NCBI RefSeq assembly: GCF_000801105.2
Contig: NC_079516.1
Location: 10,974,001-11,038,000, forward strand
Direction: 5' to 3'
DNA from: Raphanus sativus
Taxonomy: Eukaryota; Streptophyta; Magnoliopsida; Brassicales; Brassicaceae
DNA: 64,000 nucleotides
In this document: one piece after another, positions 1-12,070 of the stretch
How positions within the stretch are numbered: the first letter of the stretch is position 1
Layout of the letters: every line of letters starts with the position of its first letter
Position numbers and translations under genes: made by a program
Notes under the pieces: generated by a model
Told to the model about the DNA's origin: nothing
What the model saw: only the letters and a program-made list of their open reading frames with translations
Databases searched by the model: none

Positions 1-1506
1 GGTGTTGAAGAAATCTAGGAACTGTTTCCAAGTTACAAAACTGTAACTCGATGACACTCAACTGAAATCTCGGTTGCAATGATATTTTATCCTCTATCTG
101 CAGAAAACTACTTCTTGATGAAAGTTTGAACACCTTGAGTTTCGAGAGGTTAGCTATTAACTCCACCGAGAAGACACCCTCGAACTCATTATCTGAGAGA
201 GATAAGTACTTGAGAGAACTGAGATTACTGATAAAAGATGGACTCCCCCCACTGAATTTGTTGGAAGAGATATCAAGAACTTCGAGTTTAGTTAAGCTAC
301 TAAAACACTGAGGAAGTCGACCTATAACCTCGTTTCGACTCAAATCAAGCTCCCGTAAATTTTTCAACTGACAAAGTCCTATAAAAATATATTTATTTAT
401 TAGTATAATTTTAGTAAAAAAAACAAAGTCCTATACGAAAGACACCTCGTTCAGTAATAGACTCCCAAACAGCTCATAGTAACAAATATATTTAATCTTA
501 TAAATAAAATCTTAAACGTTTGATTTCTTTTTAAATACCTTGCTCTTCCAATGTTCCTGAAAATTTGTTATCGCTTAAATCCAAAGCTTCGAGCGTATGA
601 AAATCCGCAAAACCTATGATAAGACAAAAATGAACAGAGTTTGAGAATTATTTGTGTCCAAAATCTCTTTGTCGTTCCTTGAAGAGAATGAGAGGTAATA
701 AAAGAAAATTGTTACCTTTACCTGGCAAAGGGCCACTAAGCATGTTCCCGCTTAGATCTAGCAGTTCTAGATTTCTTAAATCTTTTAGTTCTGCACAGCA
801 GGTGGCCACAAAAAAAAAGAGGATTACTAAATGAAAATATGTTTAAAGACTGATAATATCCATCTATATGTTTCACCTTCTTTAAAAACAAGAACTGTGC
901 ATACCTTTCATCGGAAAAGGACCTTTCATATCATTACCATGAAGAATCAAAGTTTTAAGCGACGAAGCAGCATTCAGAAAGGGTAAGACACTGTTATTGA
1001 CGAAGTTGTGACTTAGATCAAGGATCTCAAGCTTTTTCAACTTCCCAAGGCTTTTATAACCTACAAAACAAAACCCAATAAATTTTTGAAATCTAAGCAG
1101 AACGGAAAGTTAGCCACAAAGATGAAAAAAAAATTGAATCAAAAGATATAGCATGGATATCATCGAACCAGCCTGTATAGTTGAAATAATCTAAGTTTAG
1201 AGTCTTTAATTCTCCAAAAGGATAGAACAATGAAAGATTTAACAGGGGACGAACGGGGTATGTATAATTCAAGAAGAGGCCAACCACACTTCTAGTTGTA
1301 AAATTACACTTGACTCTTTTCCATTGGCAGCAGTCGCTGTCTGTGTCATTAGGCCAATCATACGGAAACTCGGAGTTGACATAGGCATTCAGTTCTAACA
1401 ATCCCTTCCTTTCCTTCTCGATGCAACTTCTATATCCATGCATCTGCAGTGAAACTACAATAACCCACGTTGTGAAGAAAAATCGAGGTACAAAGAACAC
1501 CAACAT
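1..1506 (-). CDS. Receptor-like protein (LRR-RLP), N-terminal part, runs off the left edge
   Basis: Cell-surface leucine-rich-repeat receptor-like protein of the type used in plant immunity and development. Minus-strand exons can be read at 1506-1152, 1060-905, 790-722, 613-539 and 378-1 (open at the edge). Exon 1 starts at ATG 1506-1504 and encodes a hydrophobic signal peptide, then the cap region [13 protein letters not shown] and the paired-Cys motif DCCQW. Later exons encode LRR units such as [12 protein letters not shown] and [13 protein letters not shown]; the short 69-75-nt exons each hold about one LRR, as in Arabidopsis RLPs of this clade. The position beside BCA6 suggests RLP9 (At1g58190) as counterpart (inference from memory). 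Oddity: the donor after exon 1 is not GT. The base at intron +1 reads C, and reading through meets a stop near 1093, so this copy may be damaged. The transmembrane C-terminus lies outside the window. Confidence 0.85.
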
Positions 1507-3400
1507 GTTTGTGAGAATCTAATAAACAAGGGAATAGAGTTTGTAGTTCTACAACACATGAGAACTCCTTAATTTTTTTTTTTTTTTTGTAAAACTCTTA
1601 AGTTTATATTCATCTTCAAGTCATTTGACTTGACATGGTAAAGACATTGATCAATGATCACATAATGACTGTGCAATCAACACGAATAAATCTTGAGTAT
1701 CTTTGTTATTTAATTAGATCGTTATCTCCGAGGAGGTTTTGGCGGAAGACTTTGACTTCTTCCCCTTTAATATATAAGTTTAACAGGCATGATTAACCCG
1801 GGTGTATTAGCAGGAATTTTTAATTCATGATTCGACATTTTTTTTATTTTTTGTAAGAGTTGTATAACAAAAAAAATTGTATTCATTATATTTCATAATA
1901 AGTGTTATTTTTCTTGTTACATAAAAAATATTATTTTACAATTTCAATGAGAATTATATTATTTTTAGCTGAAAATTAACTGCAAACTACATTGATTTTA
2001 TAACTAATTTTACTTATCTCAAGTACTATTTGGCCAGAAATGTGTAATTAATAACAATTTACATATATTTTCATCACTTTCCTAATTTGTGTGAAAATGT
2101 CAAAATGATACTTATTCAAAAATAGAGAAAGTAATTACATACAAAAGATATTTTTTTGGAGATCATGATGTGGAAATCTGCTTTGTAATTGTATATTAGT
2201 TTTACGAATCGAAATTCACAGGTACTCAACTTTATAAAATTCAAGCATATTCCCTTTTTACTATTCGGAAAATATTAACAATAAACCTTATGATTAACAA
2301 AAATGTTATTACTTATTTGTCATGATTAGAAAACTTATCACAACCTTTATTAAAAAAATCTTCTTTATCTAGATAAAGTACATGTAATGAAACTGCTTAT
2401 TAAAACCACAAAAGGAATTATACTATATGTTTACATTATTAATTATACGAATTGAATGTATGCTTACATTATTAACTATACCTGTACTTTGAAAGATTTA
2501 TATTGTACACAGGACTACCTTAGAAAATTGACGCAAACATATTGTCAGTCGTTTTGTTATACAGCAAATGAAACCAAAATTTTTTTTTATCGTGAAGATC
2601 TGTAGTTTTATTAGAAACATATATTCTCTTTTCTATATCTTTTCGTCCAGTAATTTCATGTCATAAAATATTTAACCAAGTTAAGAGTTCTTTCTTACTT
2701 TGTAAAGCTATAAGAGATTAACTATAAGGTAAAAGCATTTTATCTTCGTTCATATTCATGTTAATTTGTAAAACTATGGTACAAGACTTTTTTCGGACTG
2801 CACAATATAAATTTTTCATACTCATGTTCTTTTCTAAAACTTTAATACATAAAATTTAATTTTTGGTTAAGATATTATTGTTTTCATTTGATACATCATA
2901 ACTTTTGGACTGGAAAATAAACTTTTATATGATAATATCGTATAAAGGATAGGTCATTTGGGACTTATTCCACGAACACAAAATCGGATTTCAGACTCTT
3001 TAGTTAGGACGGCACGTTCTTTCCATAGATAATTCTTTTTTATTAGTTATTCTATTCCGATCTGGTTGTCCAGACCACCTCAAGTTTGAGTAATATAATA
3101 GTCTTTCGATGTAAAAAGACTTTCATGTACGATAAATCAATTCTTTATTAAATTTATACGATGTTTGTATTACGTTTTCAATTTATCAAGATGTGTAACA
3201 GATTTTTGTAACTATAAAATGTTAAAACGGCTACATGAGGTTGATGATTTTAAGGAATAATATAACCCTTCATTATTATGGTCTGCAGATGATAACCATT
3301 TACTTTACCAAACTAAACAAAAAAAAATGTTTCTAAAAAGAATCACTTTTTGGTTCAATATGGTTCGGTAATATGTTAGTTTGTTTTTTTTTTAAAAATA
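1507..3400. other. AT-rich spacer upstream of the RLP gene
   Basis: No coding sequence seen. It contains the RLP promoter side, with a poly-T run near 1572-1588, and then strongly AT-rich DNA with short homopolymers. No repeat boundary could be assigned. Confidence 0.5.
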
Positions 3401-3440
3401 TTAGATTTTGACCCGCTCTTTAAAGGGCGGGTATATTTAT
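3401..3440 (-). mobile_element. Helitron 3' terminus (minus orientation)
   Basis: On the minus strand the sequence reads as a GC-rich hairpin (CCGCCCTTTAAAGAGCGGG) followed by TCAAAATCTAA and then T. A hairpin about 10 nt before a CTRR end, followed by host T, is the standard Helitron 3' end. The same layout recurs at 9.3, 11.1, 23.0, 34.9, 52.6 and 59.7 kb. The matching 5' end (to the right) was not located, so element length is unknown. Confidence 0.65.
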
Positions 3441-3524
3441 TGTTTTATATTTTGTAGAAATTTAATTTTTAGATTTATGTATTTTTATGTAATCTTTTTG
3501 TATTTAATATAAAATTTTGATAAT

Positions 3525-3528
3525 TATT

Positions 3529-3559
<31 letters not shown>

Positions 3560-3560
3560 G
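3525..3560. repeat. Poly-T/poly-A simple repeat
   Basis: A run of about 20 T is followed directly by a run of about 10 A. It is low-complexity DNA able to fold on itself, with no further meaning seen. Confidence 0.8.
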
Positions 3561-5453
3561 ATAATTATATTACCTATACACTTGCACCATATGCATTTTA
3601 GATATATGATTAAAAACAAATGCAAATATATAAATTAATTTATAAAGAAAAAACAAAAATATATCATTTTCAGAATCTAGTAATCTATTTAAAACCCGTT
3701 AAACTAAATGAATTTATATGAATATTTACTTTTAGTAAAACCCTTTATAAAATAAACAATTATATATAATAATATAATAGTATATACCTACTTGTTTTCA
3801 GCCGATTATCCCAATAAAACCGAAGTTTCATGTATTTAGTTTTACATTATTCAAATTTATATATTTGTATATTATTTTTAGTTATGGATTTTAATTTTTA
3901 CATGATTTAAGTGAATACTCTAATTTGAACTAAATCCATAATTATCCTAACTGAATTCAAACTATTATTTATGAATATCCAAATAGGATTTAAATCTCTC
4001 ATCTCAAAAACAAAAATCCGAATAATCTGAAACGAATCCGAGCGCTTAACCCAACATGTAGTCTATAATTTAAATAGAGTAATATAGGCTTATACCATCC
4101 GATTAATTGGATAGTTTTAAATATTTTAAATTTATACTATTTAACTAAGCATTGATCACTTAACATTAAACGGCTATATAAGAAATAATAGTGGGTATAA
4201 CCATGTTCGGGATTGCGCTAGATAATATATGACTACGCAATCACTTAACGTTAAACGGTTTTATTTAAAAAGGAGATAGTTTTGAAATTAATCAGGGATT
4301 AGTTTTGAGTATTTTTTTTTATTTTCTGATCAATATATCTATATAAATCATTTAGTTACACAATTTTAAGGAGTGTTACGTAGCCTAGTGGAACACCACA
4401 AGCACCAGTCCCTACCTATATCCCGTGATCGATCAACGCCTAGCGCGTTTTCTTTTTTTTTTTCTTTCATTAATGGCATAAAAGTAATTTTTTTTTCTTC
4501 TTCTCTACTCGAATTAGGTTTTGCAGAACAGTCTTACAGCCGCCATTGTTCTTCTTATCTAATCCGCCATTGATTCTTTTGTCTAAATCTTGCATATTTG
4601 ACATATAATACCAGATTTTAACCTTTAGAAACCAAAAAAAAAAATTGATGATTCTTATTTAGATAAACAGCCGTGGTTAACCATGAATGTATAAATTGAT
4701 TGTCTGGGTGTTACTTTTTATATATCCTTTTCTTGTAAGTAACTTTGAATCTCTTATATGGTTTCAACACATGTAACTGTAGATTCATCGATGTTTGAAA
4801 ATTATTAAAGGTTTCTGTAACAGCCATTAAAATCTGGGAATTATGTGTTTTCAATGTATTGGAAGATAGAGATTATAGAGGTAACTGCTCATGTGAACTG
4901 ATCTGTAGGAATAAATATAACTGATTGTATTATTGAATTTGGTTATAAAAGAATTGGTTTATTTATTAAAGTAGGTTATGTGGATGAATAATTATTAGAC
5001 CAAACATATATCAATTTGTCATACTGCAAAATTAATATAGAATATATTTTTTTATCACATAGTGCAATTTTAACTAAATCCAAACTAAACGGACTAACCA
5101 AAAGCTGAACAAAAATAACTGAAACTTATCGAAATAATTTAATTTTATTCAATTTAAATCAAAATTTTAATCGAACTAATCAAAAACTTAAAACTTCTAT
5201 TTTTTTTTGAAAATCAAACTAACCGAAAATCGAGCCGAATCGAAAAACTTTAGTTCACTTTAGTGAATTTTGACCTATCAGAATTAACCGAAAGAACTAA
5301 CTGAACAAACGGAACCCGCAGACCTAATAATAGTTGTTAGACCTTAAAAAATAATTATTGAAGCCACAAGTTCATTTCAACCTTTGAGGCCTGGCATAAA
5401 ACGAAGCTTGTATATATAGTGTAACTATATACACACATACATTATAATTAACA
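3561..5453. other. AT-rich spacer with possible transposon debris
   Basis: No gene is supported. At about 4377-4460 there is a tRNA-like A box (TAGCCTAGTGG at 4381-4391), discussed under findings. 5060-5320 is rich in degenerate ACCGAA/AACTAACCGAA words typical of decayed transposons. No 5' LTR or primer-binding site is visible before the gag remnant. Confidence 0.4.
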
Positions 5454-6707
5454 ATGAAACACCTTTCATCGTTCGTCATAACAGCTCAAGAGGCAGTCCA
5501 GCAGGCTGCTCAGGAAGCTTCTAGGGTAGCTGCACAAGAGGTTGTTAGGCAGATGACTGCAGCTCAGCAGGGTCAGGGTCAGGGTCCACAGATTCCGTGT
5601 GGTCCGCAGATTCAGGTGCAGCAGGGTCTGTAGATTAATGTGCAGCAGGCTGCTCCGGTTCAGGCACAAGGGGATCCGCAAGTTCCAGGTGCTTTTCAGG
5701 TTCCATCACCACCGCCACTCATACGTCAAGAGCAGGTTCCCGAGGTTGATGAGACGCTCATTAGGATGATGAGGCAGATGAAGCACATACCTTTGGAGAC
5801 TTTTGAGGGAACAGTGGATCCTGCAGCTGCTTATAAGTGGAAGTATAGGCTGGTTCAATGTCTGGAGACTATCCATTGTCCGTTACGCATTTGTCTTAAC
5901 ATTGCCGAGCTGTATCTACGTGGAGACGCATTAATATGGTGGGACGGAGTGAAAATAATGCGTCAGGGTGATATGACTTATGAGGATTTTCTACTTGCGT
6001 TTGATAAGAAGTATTTTCCCAGAGAAGCGCTACACCAGAAGAAGAATGCTTTTGAGCATTTGAGTCAGGGTACTAGGAGCGTCAGGGAGTACGAGTGGGA
6101 GTTTTGCCAACTCCGTATATGTGCTGGTAATAACTTTGATCAAGAGGATTTGATCAGGAGGTTCTTAGATGGGATGCGAGTTGATCTCTGTGGCAGATGC
6201 AGTGTGGTTACTTACACCAGCTTGGATGATTTGATAGAAAAGGCTGTAGTGAAAGAGGCATGTATTGTTGAGGAGCAGAAATAATCCAAAGCAGCTCAAT
6301 CTAAGTTCGAGAAGACTTCTGAGTCATAGAAGAGGACATGGGATCATACTGGAGCGCCCAATTGTGGGCGTTGTCGTCGCTCCCATTTCGGAGAGTGTTT
6401 CCACTGCTATAATTGTGGGCAGTATGGTCATGTTCAAAGAAACTGTCGAAATAGGCCATTAGGTGCCCATGATGCAGCACCAGCAGCACAGACAGCACTG
6501 GTAGCACAGGCAGCACCAGCAGCTGCAGTAGTCGCACCAGGAGCTTGCTACACTTGTGGCCAGTATGGTCATATCTCCAGGTTTTGCCCGACTAAGGGGC
6601 CTGCGGCCAAGCGTCAGGCCATTGCTCCACGTGTGTATGCTTTGGGAGAGGCCGATGGAGCTAAGCGGATAGGAGGTACATATCTTTATCATACTCATTT
6701 GATTTGA
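5454..6707 (+). pseudogene. Ty3/gypsy gag remnant with two zinc knuckles
   Basis: Retrotransposon capsid (Gag) coding region, broken. Reading from ATG 5454, an Ala/Gln-rich start is interrupted by an in-frame TAG at 5631. The capsid core follows (retrotransposon-gag fold, e.g. ALIWWDGVK and FDKKYFPREA) to a TAA after EEQK at 6284, with another stop near 6327. In a shifted reading, two CCHC zinc knuckles of form C-X2-C-X4-H-X4-C lie at about 6397-6455 (CYNCGQYGHVQRNC) and 6545-6595 (CYTCGQYGHISRFC). Reading ends at a stop near 6707. No protease, reverse transcriptase or integrase follows: the 3' polypurine tract and LTR come about 230 bp later. This is therefore an internally deleted, dead copy. 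Confidence 0.88.
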
Positions 6708-6931
6708 GTATTTTTGTTTTGTGGTTATCATGTATAGGTAGAAAAAACTGTGTTTGATTAGATCGGTTACTGTTGAGTGTGAGAGCTTTCATCTTATTAG
6801 ATGTGGGAGGTTCAAAGAGTCTGGAGTGTCTAAATCGGTCAAGCGTCTTTCTAATAGAGTTGTGCCAAGTTGAAGACTTATTATTTCTTTTTTCGGCTCA
6901 GAATTTGAATTCGAGGACGAATTCTTTTTAA

Positions 6932-6943
6932 GTGGGGGATAAC
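6932..6943 (+). promoter_or_regulatory. Polypurine tract of the gypsy element
   Basis: The purine run GTGGGGGATAA ends directly before TGTAACGACCC, the start of the LTR. A polypurine tract next to the 3' LTR primes plus-strand synthesis in LTR retrotransposons. It fixes the element as plus-oriented. Confidence 0.75.
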
Positions 6944-7470
6944 TGTAACGACCCTTATCCATGGCTGAGAGGCCCATTTGTTTTTTTTTTTTAAATTAAA
7001 ACCCAAAATCCTTTCTATTCTTTTTTAATTGGGAGTCTCTTCTCTTTTTCTCATCAAGTCAAAGTATTCTTTACGCGTGACAAGTTGTTGAATTATTCAA
7101 CGATCAGTCACTAGTGATTTTTCCGGTGGGATTTCCGGGCAATATTTTCGGGCAAGCTTCCGGCGAGATTTCCGATCGAGTTTCCAGCGGTTTTACTGGT
7201 AAGTTTGTCGCCTCCATATTTCTAGTTATAGAAATCTATGTAGAGAATTCTATTTTAGAAAACCCGCCATTTTAAAAAAAGTTCTATTTTTGGAAAGTTT
7301 CTATTTTAGGAAAGTTTCCATTTTGGGAAACTTTATTTCCTGAGACCCTGAGCTTAAGTCGTTAACCATCGTGTTGCAGTTGATCTCAGTTGACCATCTT
7401 CTGTTGTCCCTTCCAGCCAGTTGCTAAGGTGAGGGTTATTCCGTTAAAATCCTGAGTTAGTTTAGTACTA

Positions 7471-8335
7471 TCAATACTATTAAAACATGAGCAATATTTA
7501 TCGACTATTTTTTGGACTACAAAAAAAGTTATAACAGTCCAACTAAAATAAATAAATTAATTATTATCACATAATATTTTTTAATCTAACAAGTATCTAT
7601 TAATAATGAGATATTATTCGACATGCAACCGATTCCTACATACATGCAAAAGAAAATCGGTTAGATTAAATATTTATATTAAAAACGTTTTATGTTTTAA
7701 AAATATTTGAAAAAATACTTAACTTTGTTTTTTTTATTTTTATTATCATTCCACGTACAGAATATATTAAAAAAAGTTTTTTAAACAATTTTAAACAAGT
7801 TAAGAGTTATGATATAAAATAAAAAACATATCAAGACTTAAAATATATGTGTATTTAAATGTATAATGTGAATACTAAAGATAAAATTTATTCAAAATAA
7901 ACCAAAAGTAATATATAAATTGTAATAAATTATAACAAAATAAAATAATGTTAAATCACATCAACTAATTTTGTTAATATATTTATAATCCACATGATCA
8001 TTTGATCTTTTTATTTTTGAAAAATAATTATTTGTAACTTTGAATTAGTTATATTTAACTTAATTAATATTAAATATACATCAGCCTAAAACTAAGGAGC
8101 TAACTAACTAATTTATTATTTTTAAACTAATGAATATAATTTAATAAATACGAAATTTGATAATTAATTAATTATATTTTAATTATTAATGTGATAAATA
8201 ATGATATATATCTATTAATTTGTATATATACAGCTATATATTAATCAAATGAAAAAAAATTCTTCAAAACCCTCACTAAATATATAAAAATATAATTCAT
8301 ATATTTAGAGTATTAAAATTAGATATACATATATA

Positions 8336-8376
<41 letters not shown>

Positions 8377-9326
8377 ATAAAAATAGTAATAGTTTGATAC
8401 TATTAATATTTAGTATACGATGAAACATGTTATTATTGATATTTTTACGAACGTAGTTTTACGGGTTATTCAAACACATGCAATATATTTATCAAATATT
8501 AACTAATTCAACAAATATATTAACACAATGATATCATAAAACACTACATTAAAACATAAATTAATGCAAGAGAGGATGTGTCAATAGTTTAATCAGTTGT
8601 AAAATATAATTATATATATAAGAAAATATAAATAAAAATTATTATATAATGCAAATATAAATCAAAATTAATGCGATTAATGAAATTAAATTTTAAATTT
8701 AACATAAGTCGTAAACAAAACGTCAAAAAAATCTAATAACATGTGACTAACAAAAGTAAACTTACTAAATAAATGAAAATTATACTTACAAACATAAATC
8801 AGTAATTCGTAATAGACGTATATAAATTGTTGATGCTCAAATATATTTCAGTTTTAAATATGTATCCTCTCGAATATTGATCCATTACGCTTACAACAAG
8901 ATGAAAATTTAGTTTGACCAAAAATAGTATTAAAATTGGAACATCACTTTCATTATATATCCATCATTCATCTAAACATTCATGAATATATATTAGAATA
9001 CTCTAACTATAATAATTTAAGTCAAATCGGATTGTATATTGGGTCATCTATTAGTTTAACCGATAGCCAGATCCTGGGTATTAGCTGTTATTATGGGTTT
9101 TAGGAACTTTAAATATATTTTTATTAAAAACTAAACCGGATTATATATGAGACCACAAAATTTGTCGATTTAACAGCGGGTCGGGATGGATTTTAAAATA
9201 CTCAATATAATGTTTAATTTATAACATCCAAATGTACATACAATAAAAATACAAATTTATATCAAATAAATTTAGATTGTTTTGAAAAAACTATCCCGCG
9301 GTTTGAAACCGCGGGGCAAAATCTAG
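7471..9326 (+). mobile_element. Non-autonomous Helitron A
   Basis: The 5' end is TCAATACTATTAAAAC preceded by host A. The 3' end is the hairpin CCCGCGGTTTGAAACCGCGGG, then GCAAAATCTAG, followed by T. About 1.86 kb, very AT-rich, no Rep/Hel coding. It contains an (AT)n(GT)n microsatellite at 8337-8376. Its 3' end abuts the first base of Helitron B. Confidence 0.75.
8337..8377. repeat. (AT)n(GT)n microsatellite
   Basis: A compound dinucleotide repeat, about 18 bases of AT followed by about 20 bases of GT. A likely length polymorphism. Confidence 0.9.
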
Positions 9327-11080
9327 TCTATATTATTAAAATTGAAGTACACAATTGAATTGTTTGGAAACAAAAATAGTAGAATAAATGAGAGATGTTT
9401 GGAAACATAGATAGTAGAGATGTATACTTTCTTTTATTTACATATTTAGTCATTGTATTTTCAATATTTAATAACAAATGAGAATTATTTAGAAACATGA
9501 ATAACATATTTAACACATCTTTTTTGTTTAAACATTTAGCCATTGTTTTTACAATAAATTAAACAACCTTCTTTCACTATATTTACATTTCTTTATGGTG
9601 AAAATAGAAACACAAACTGAAACATAAATAGTATGTTCTATAAAACAATTTTAAAAATAGTATTATTACCTTATTTATTTTAGTCAAATATAAAAAATTC
9701 AAAAGTTCAATTTTTTTAAAAACAAATATCATAAAATTAATAATAATTCATAGAAAACTAATGCAAAAAATTAAAAATTTGAAACATAGATAAAAGTATG
9801 TCTAGAAAAAAAAGTAATGGCTTATGTTATTAATAAAAATTGGAAATCCATTATATCAGTTTTAAAATATACAAAATGGACTAATCTAATTACCTAAAAA
9901 CATTGTTTTGTCTAAAATAATCATAAAATAAAATTTAAAATTTATATACATATTTCAAATCAAAATAATAATTTAAATTTGATTTATACCAACAATTGAT
10001 TTAAATATGCATATATTCAAAAAAAATATTTTTACTAAAGTATTTTCCAATAACAATTATTTAAAAATGTTTTCAGTATATATAAGAAAAATACAACAAA
10101 AAGATTAATTTCATCTACCAACTTAAATTATGGTTTTTATATTTCATATTAAACTTTAAGAATATAATATATATTATTATTTATAAGATGGTACATATAA
10201 AATACTATTATTTATATGATTATTTATATGATGGACCAATACAATTAATTATATGATGACATATATATGATACATAATAGTGATTAGGGATGGGCGTTTC
10301 AGGTATCCATTCCGGTTCGTTTCGGGTTTCCGGGGTCAAAGATTTCAGCCCCATTCATATATTTCTAAATTTCAGTTCGAATTATGACTAGGGCTGGGCG
10401 TTCAGGTATCCATTCGGGTTCGTTTTAAATTTGTTTGAGTTTTGGATTTCCGGGATCAAAGATTTCAGCCACATTCAGATATTTCTAAATTTCAGTTCGA
10501 ATTATATTCAGATCTTTGCGGCTTCAGTTCAGGTTTGGATAACCCATTAAAATTATTTTTTAAATTCATCATATATTTGGAATTTCTTAAATCTATAAAT
10601 AAAATAATATATTGTATATAAATCTGAATAACATATGTCAAAATACCTAAACTTAACATATAAATTGGTTTGGTTTAAATTTTAAATATTTTGGGTGTTT
10701 TGAGTGTACTTCCACTATATTAGATATTTATATTTGACAATTTTTATATATTTTCAAGTATTTAAATTAACCTAAATGTATCATATATATTCTGGATGTT
10801 TTTATATACATTAAAACTATAAATAATTAAAATATATAAGTATATAAACCTTTTTCGGATATATTTGGATATCCAAAATACTTCGGTTAGGATTTGTTAT
10901 GGTTTCGGTTGTCTAAATATAAATTTTGAATAATTTGGATATTTATTCAATTTTGGTTCGGGTTTGGTTTTACTCTTTCAGATCGTAATTGGTTCGGTAT
11001 CCAGCTTGATATTGACATGAAATAAATAGTAATATATTTTTGAAATATACACCCGCACAGACGTGCAGGTCAAAATCTAG
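9327..11080 (+). mobile_element. Non-autonomous Helitron B
   Basis: The 5' end TCTATATTATTAAAATTGAA begins at the base after Helitron A's CTAG. The 3' end has the imperfect hairpin ACCCGCACAGACGTGCAGGT, then CAAAATCTAG, followed by host T. About 1.75 kb with no helicase coding. Motifs like TTTGGAAACATAGATAGTAG near 9400 recur in the 52.6-53.2 kb Helitron, which supports a shared family. It contains a roughly 107-bp degenerate duplication at about 10284-10510. Confidence 0.78.
10284..10510. repeat. Degenerate ~107-bp tandem duplication inside Helitron B
   Basis: The block GGGATGGGCGTTTCAGGTAT... at about 10287 and GGGCTGGGCGTTCAGGTATC... at about 10391 run in parallel, both continuing into CAAAGATTTCAGCC and TTTCTAAATTTCAGTTCGAA. 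This is a local duplication. Confidence 0.8.
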
Positions 11081-11274
11081 TTATTATTGAAAGTCTAGTT
11101 TCGAAACATGATCCGTTTATGTGAATCGAGTCTGTTTGAAAGTCTTGGTTGTTTATTAGTATTTTGATTGTTAAACTGGAAATAGGATAATAGAGGATTC
11201 AATGGTTGTGTGAAATGATTGATGTTAAGGACTGTTATATATATGTATATATGTAGTTATATAGTAGGGACTAT

Positions 11275-11560
11275 GTGGTGAGTGCGGGGGCCAGAGTGAT
11301 TTGGGCTAGCCGCATATGAGTACGGAGCCCACAGAAATCTGAGCTAACGATGTATAGAGTTCGGGAGCACAGAGACATCTGAGCTAGCGACGCATAATGG
11401 ATGAGTACGGGGGCCCAGAGATATCTGAGCTAGCGATGTATATTATGTGGTGCGGGGTGCAAAGACGTTTGCATATTAACGCATATTGGTGGAGTGTGGG
11501 GGTCTAGAGATGTCTGGACTATCGAAACATATTATGATATCGTATATCCGTATGAGGAGA
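11275..11560 (+). repeat. Degenerate tandem units in the gypsy LTR
   Basis: Units of about 60 bp share the pattern G(T/A)GTACGG..CCCAGAGA-AT(C/G)TGAGCTAGCGA-GTA(T). Clear copies start near 11278, 11318, 11365, 11404 and 11490, with growing divergence. They lie in the U3/R part of the LTR where repeated promoter modules often occur. Confidence 0.7.
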
Positions 11561-12070
11561 ACGCAGGGTGTGTGGACTAGCTATGTACCATCAGCGTATT
11601 GTTTTTTTGTGTGATGTGCTAGGCATTTGTTTGTTCATGCTAGAGTTATTCCTACATAGTCGTAGTGCTATGTACTGAATTTGTGGTTTGTGGGTTAGTA
11701 TCCCATATCTCACTGAGTGACTTTCATGTTGTTCATCCCTCTTTCTTTTTCCTTTCAGGTGAACCTGGCAGACATGAGTGATTAATATCAGATTGATGCT
11801 TTTGGACGTTTTTTTATTTCTTTTCCAGATTTCCGATTTTATGCTTTACAGAAATTTTGAGATTTATTATACTATTTAAATTTAATGTATTAGATTTATG
11901 GAGATTTGAGATTATTTATTCGGAGTAATAAATGGAGATTTCAGGATTATTTATTTATTATTTATTATTATTATTATTATTATTATATATTTTGGAAATA
12001 CGGGTGTTATATAAATATTGTTCAGAATCCATTTGAAAAAAAGATTATAAAATAATGAGTTTGACTCACA

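Larger units (their letters stand above)
6944..12010 (+). mobile_element. 3' LTR of the gypsy element, split by two Helitrons
   Basis: The LTR opens with TGTAACGACCC and closes near 12010 with GGGTGTTATA, approximating the TGTAAC...GTTACA ends of this LTR type. Removing the Helitrons at 7471-11080 leaves about 1.46 kb. The right part (11240-11600) contains degenerate tandem units. No 5' LTR is present in the window, so age and target-site duplication cannot be read. The right boundary is uncertain by several bases. Confidence 0.72.

Noticed and set aside
4373..4573. 66-codon open frame on plus
   Set aside because: It lacks a true ATG at the stated start, contains poly-F/S from a T run, and shows no domain. 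The region looks like repeat debris.
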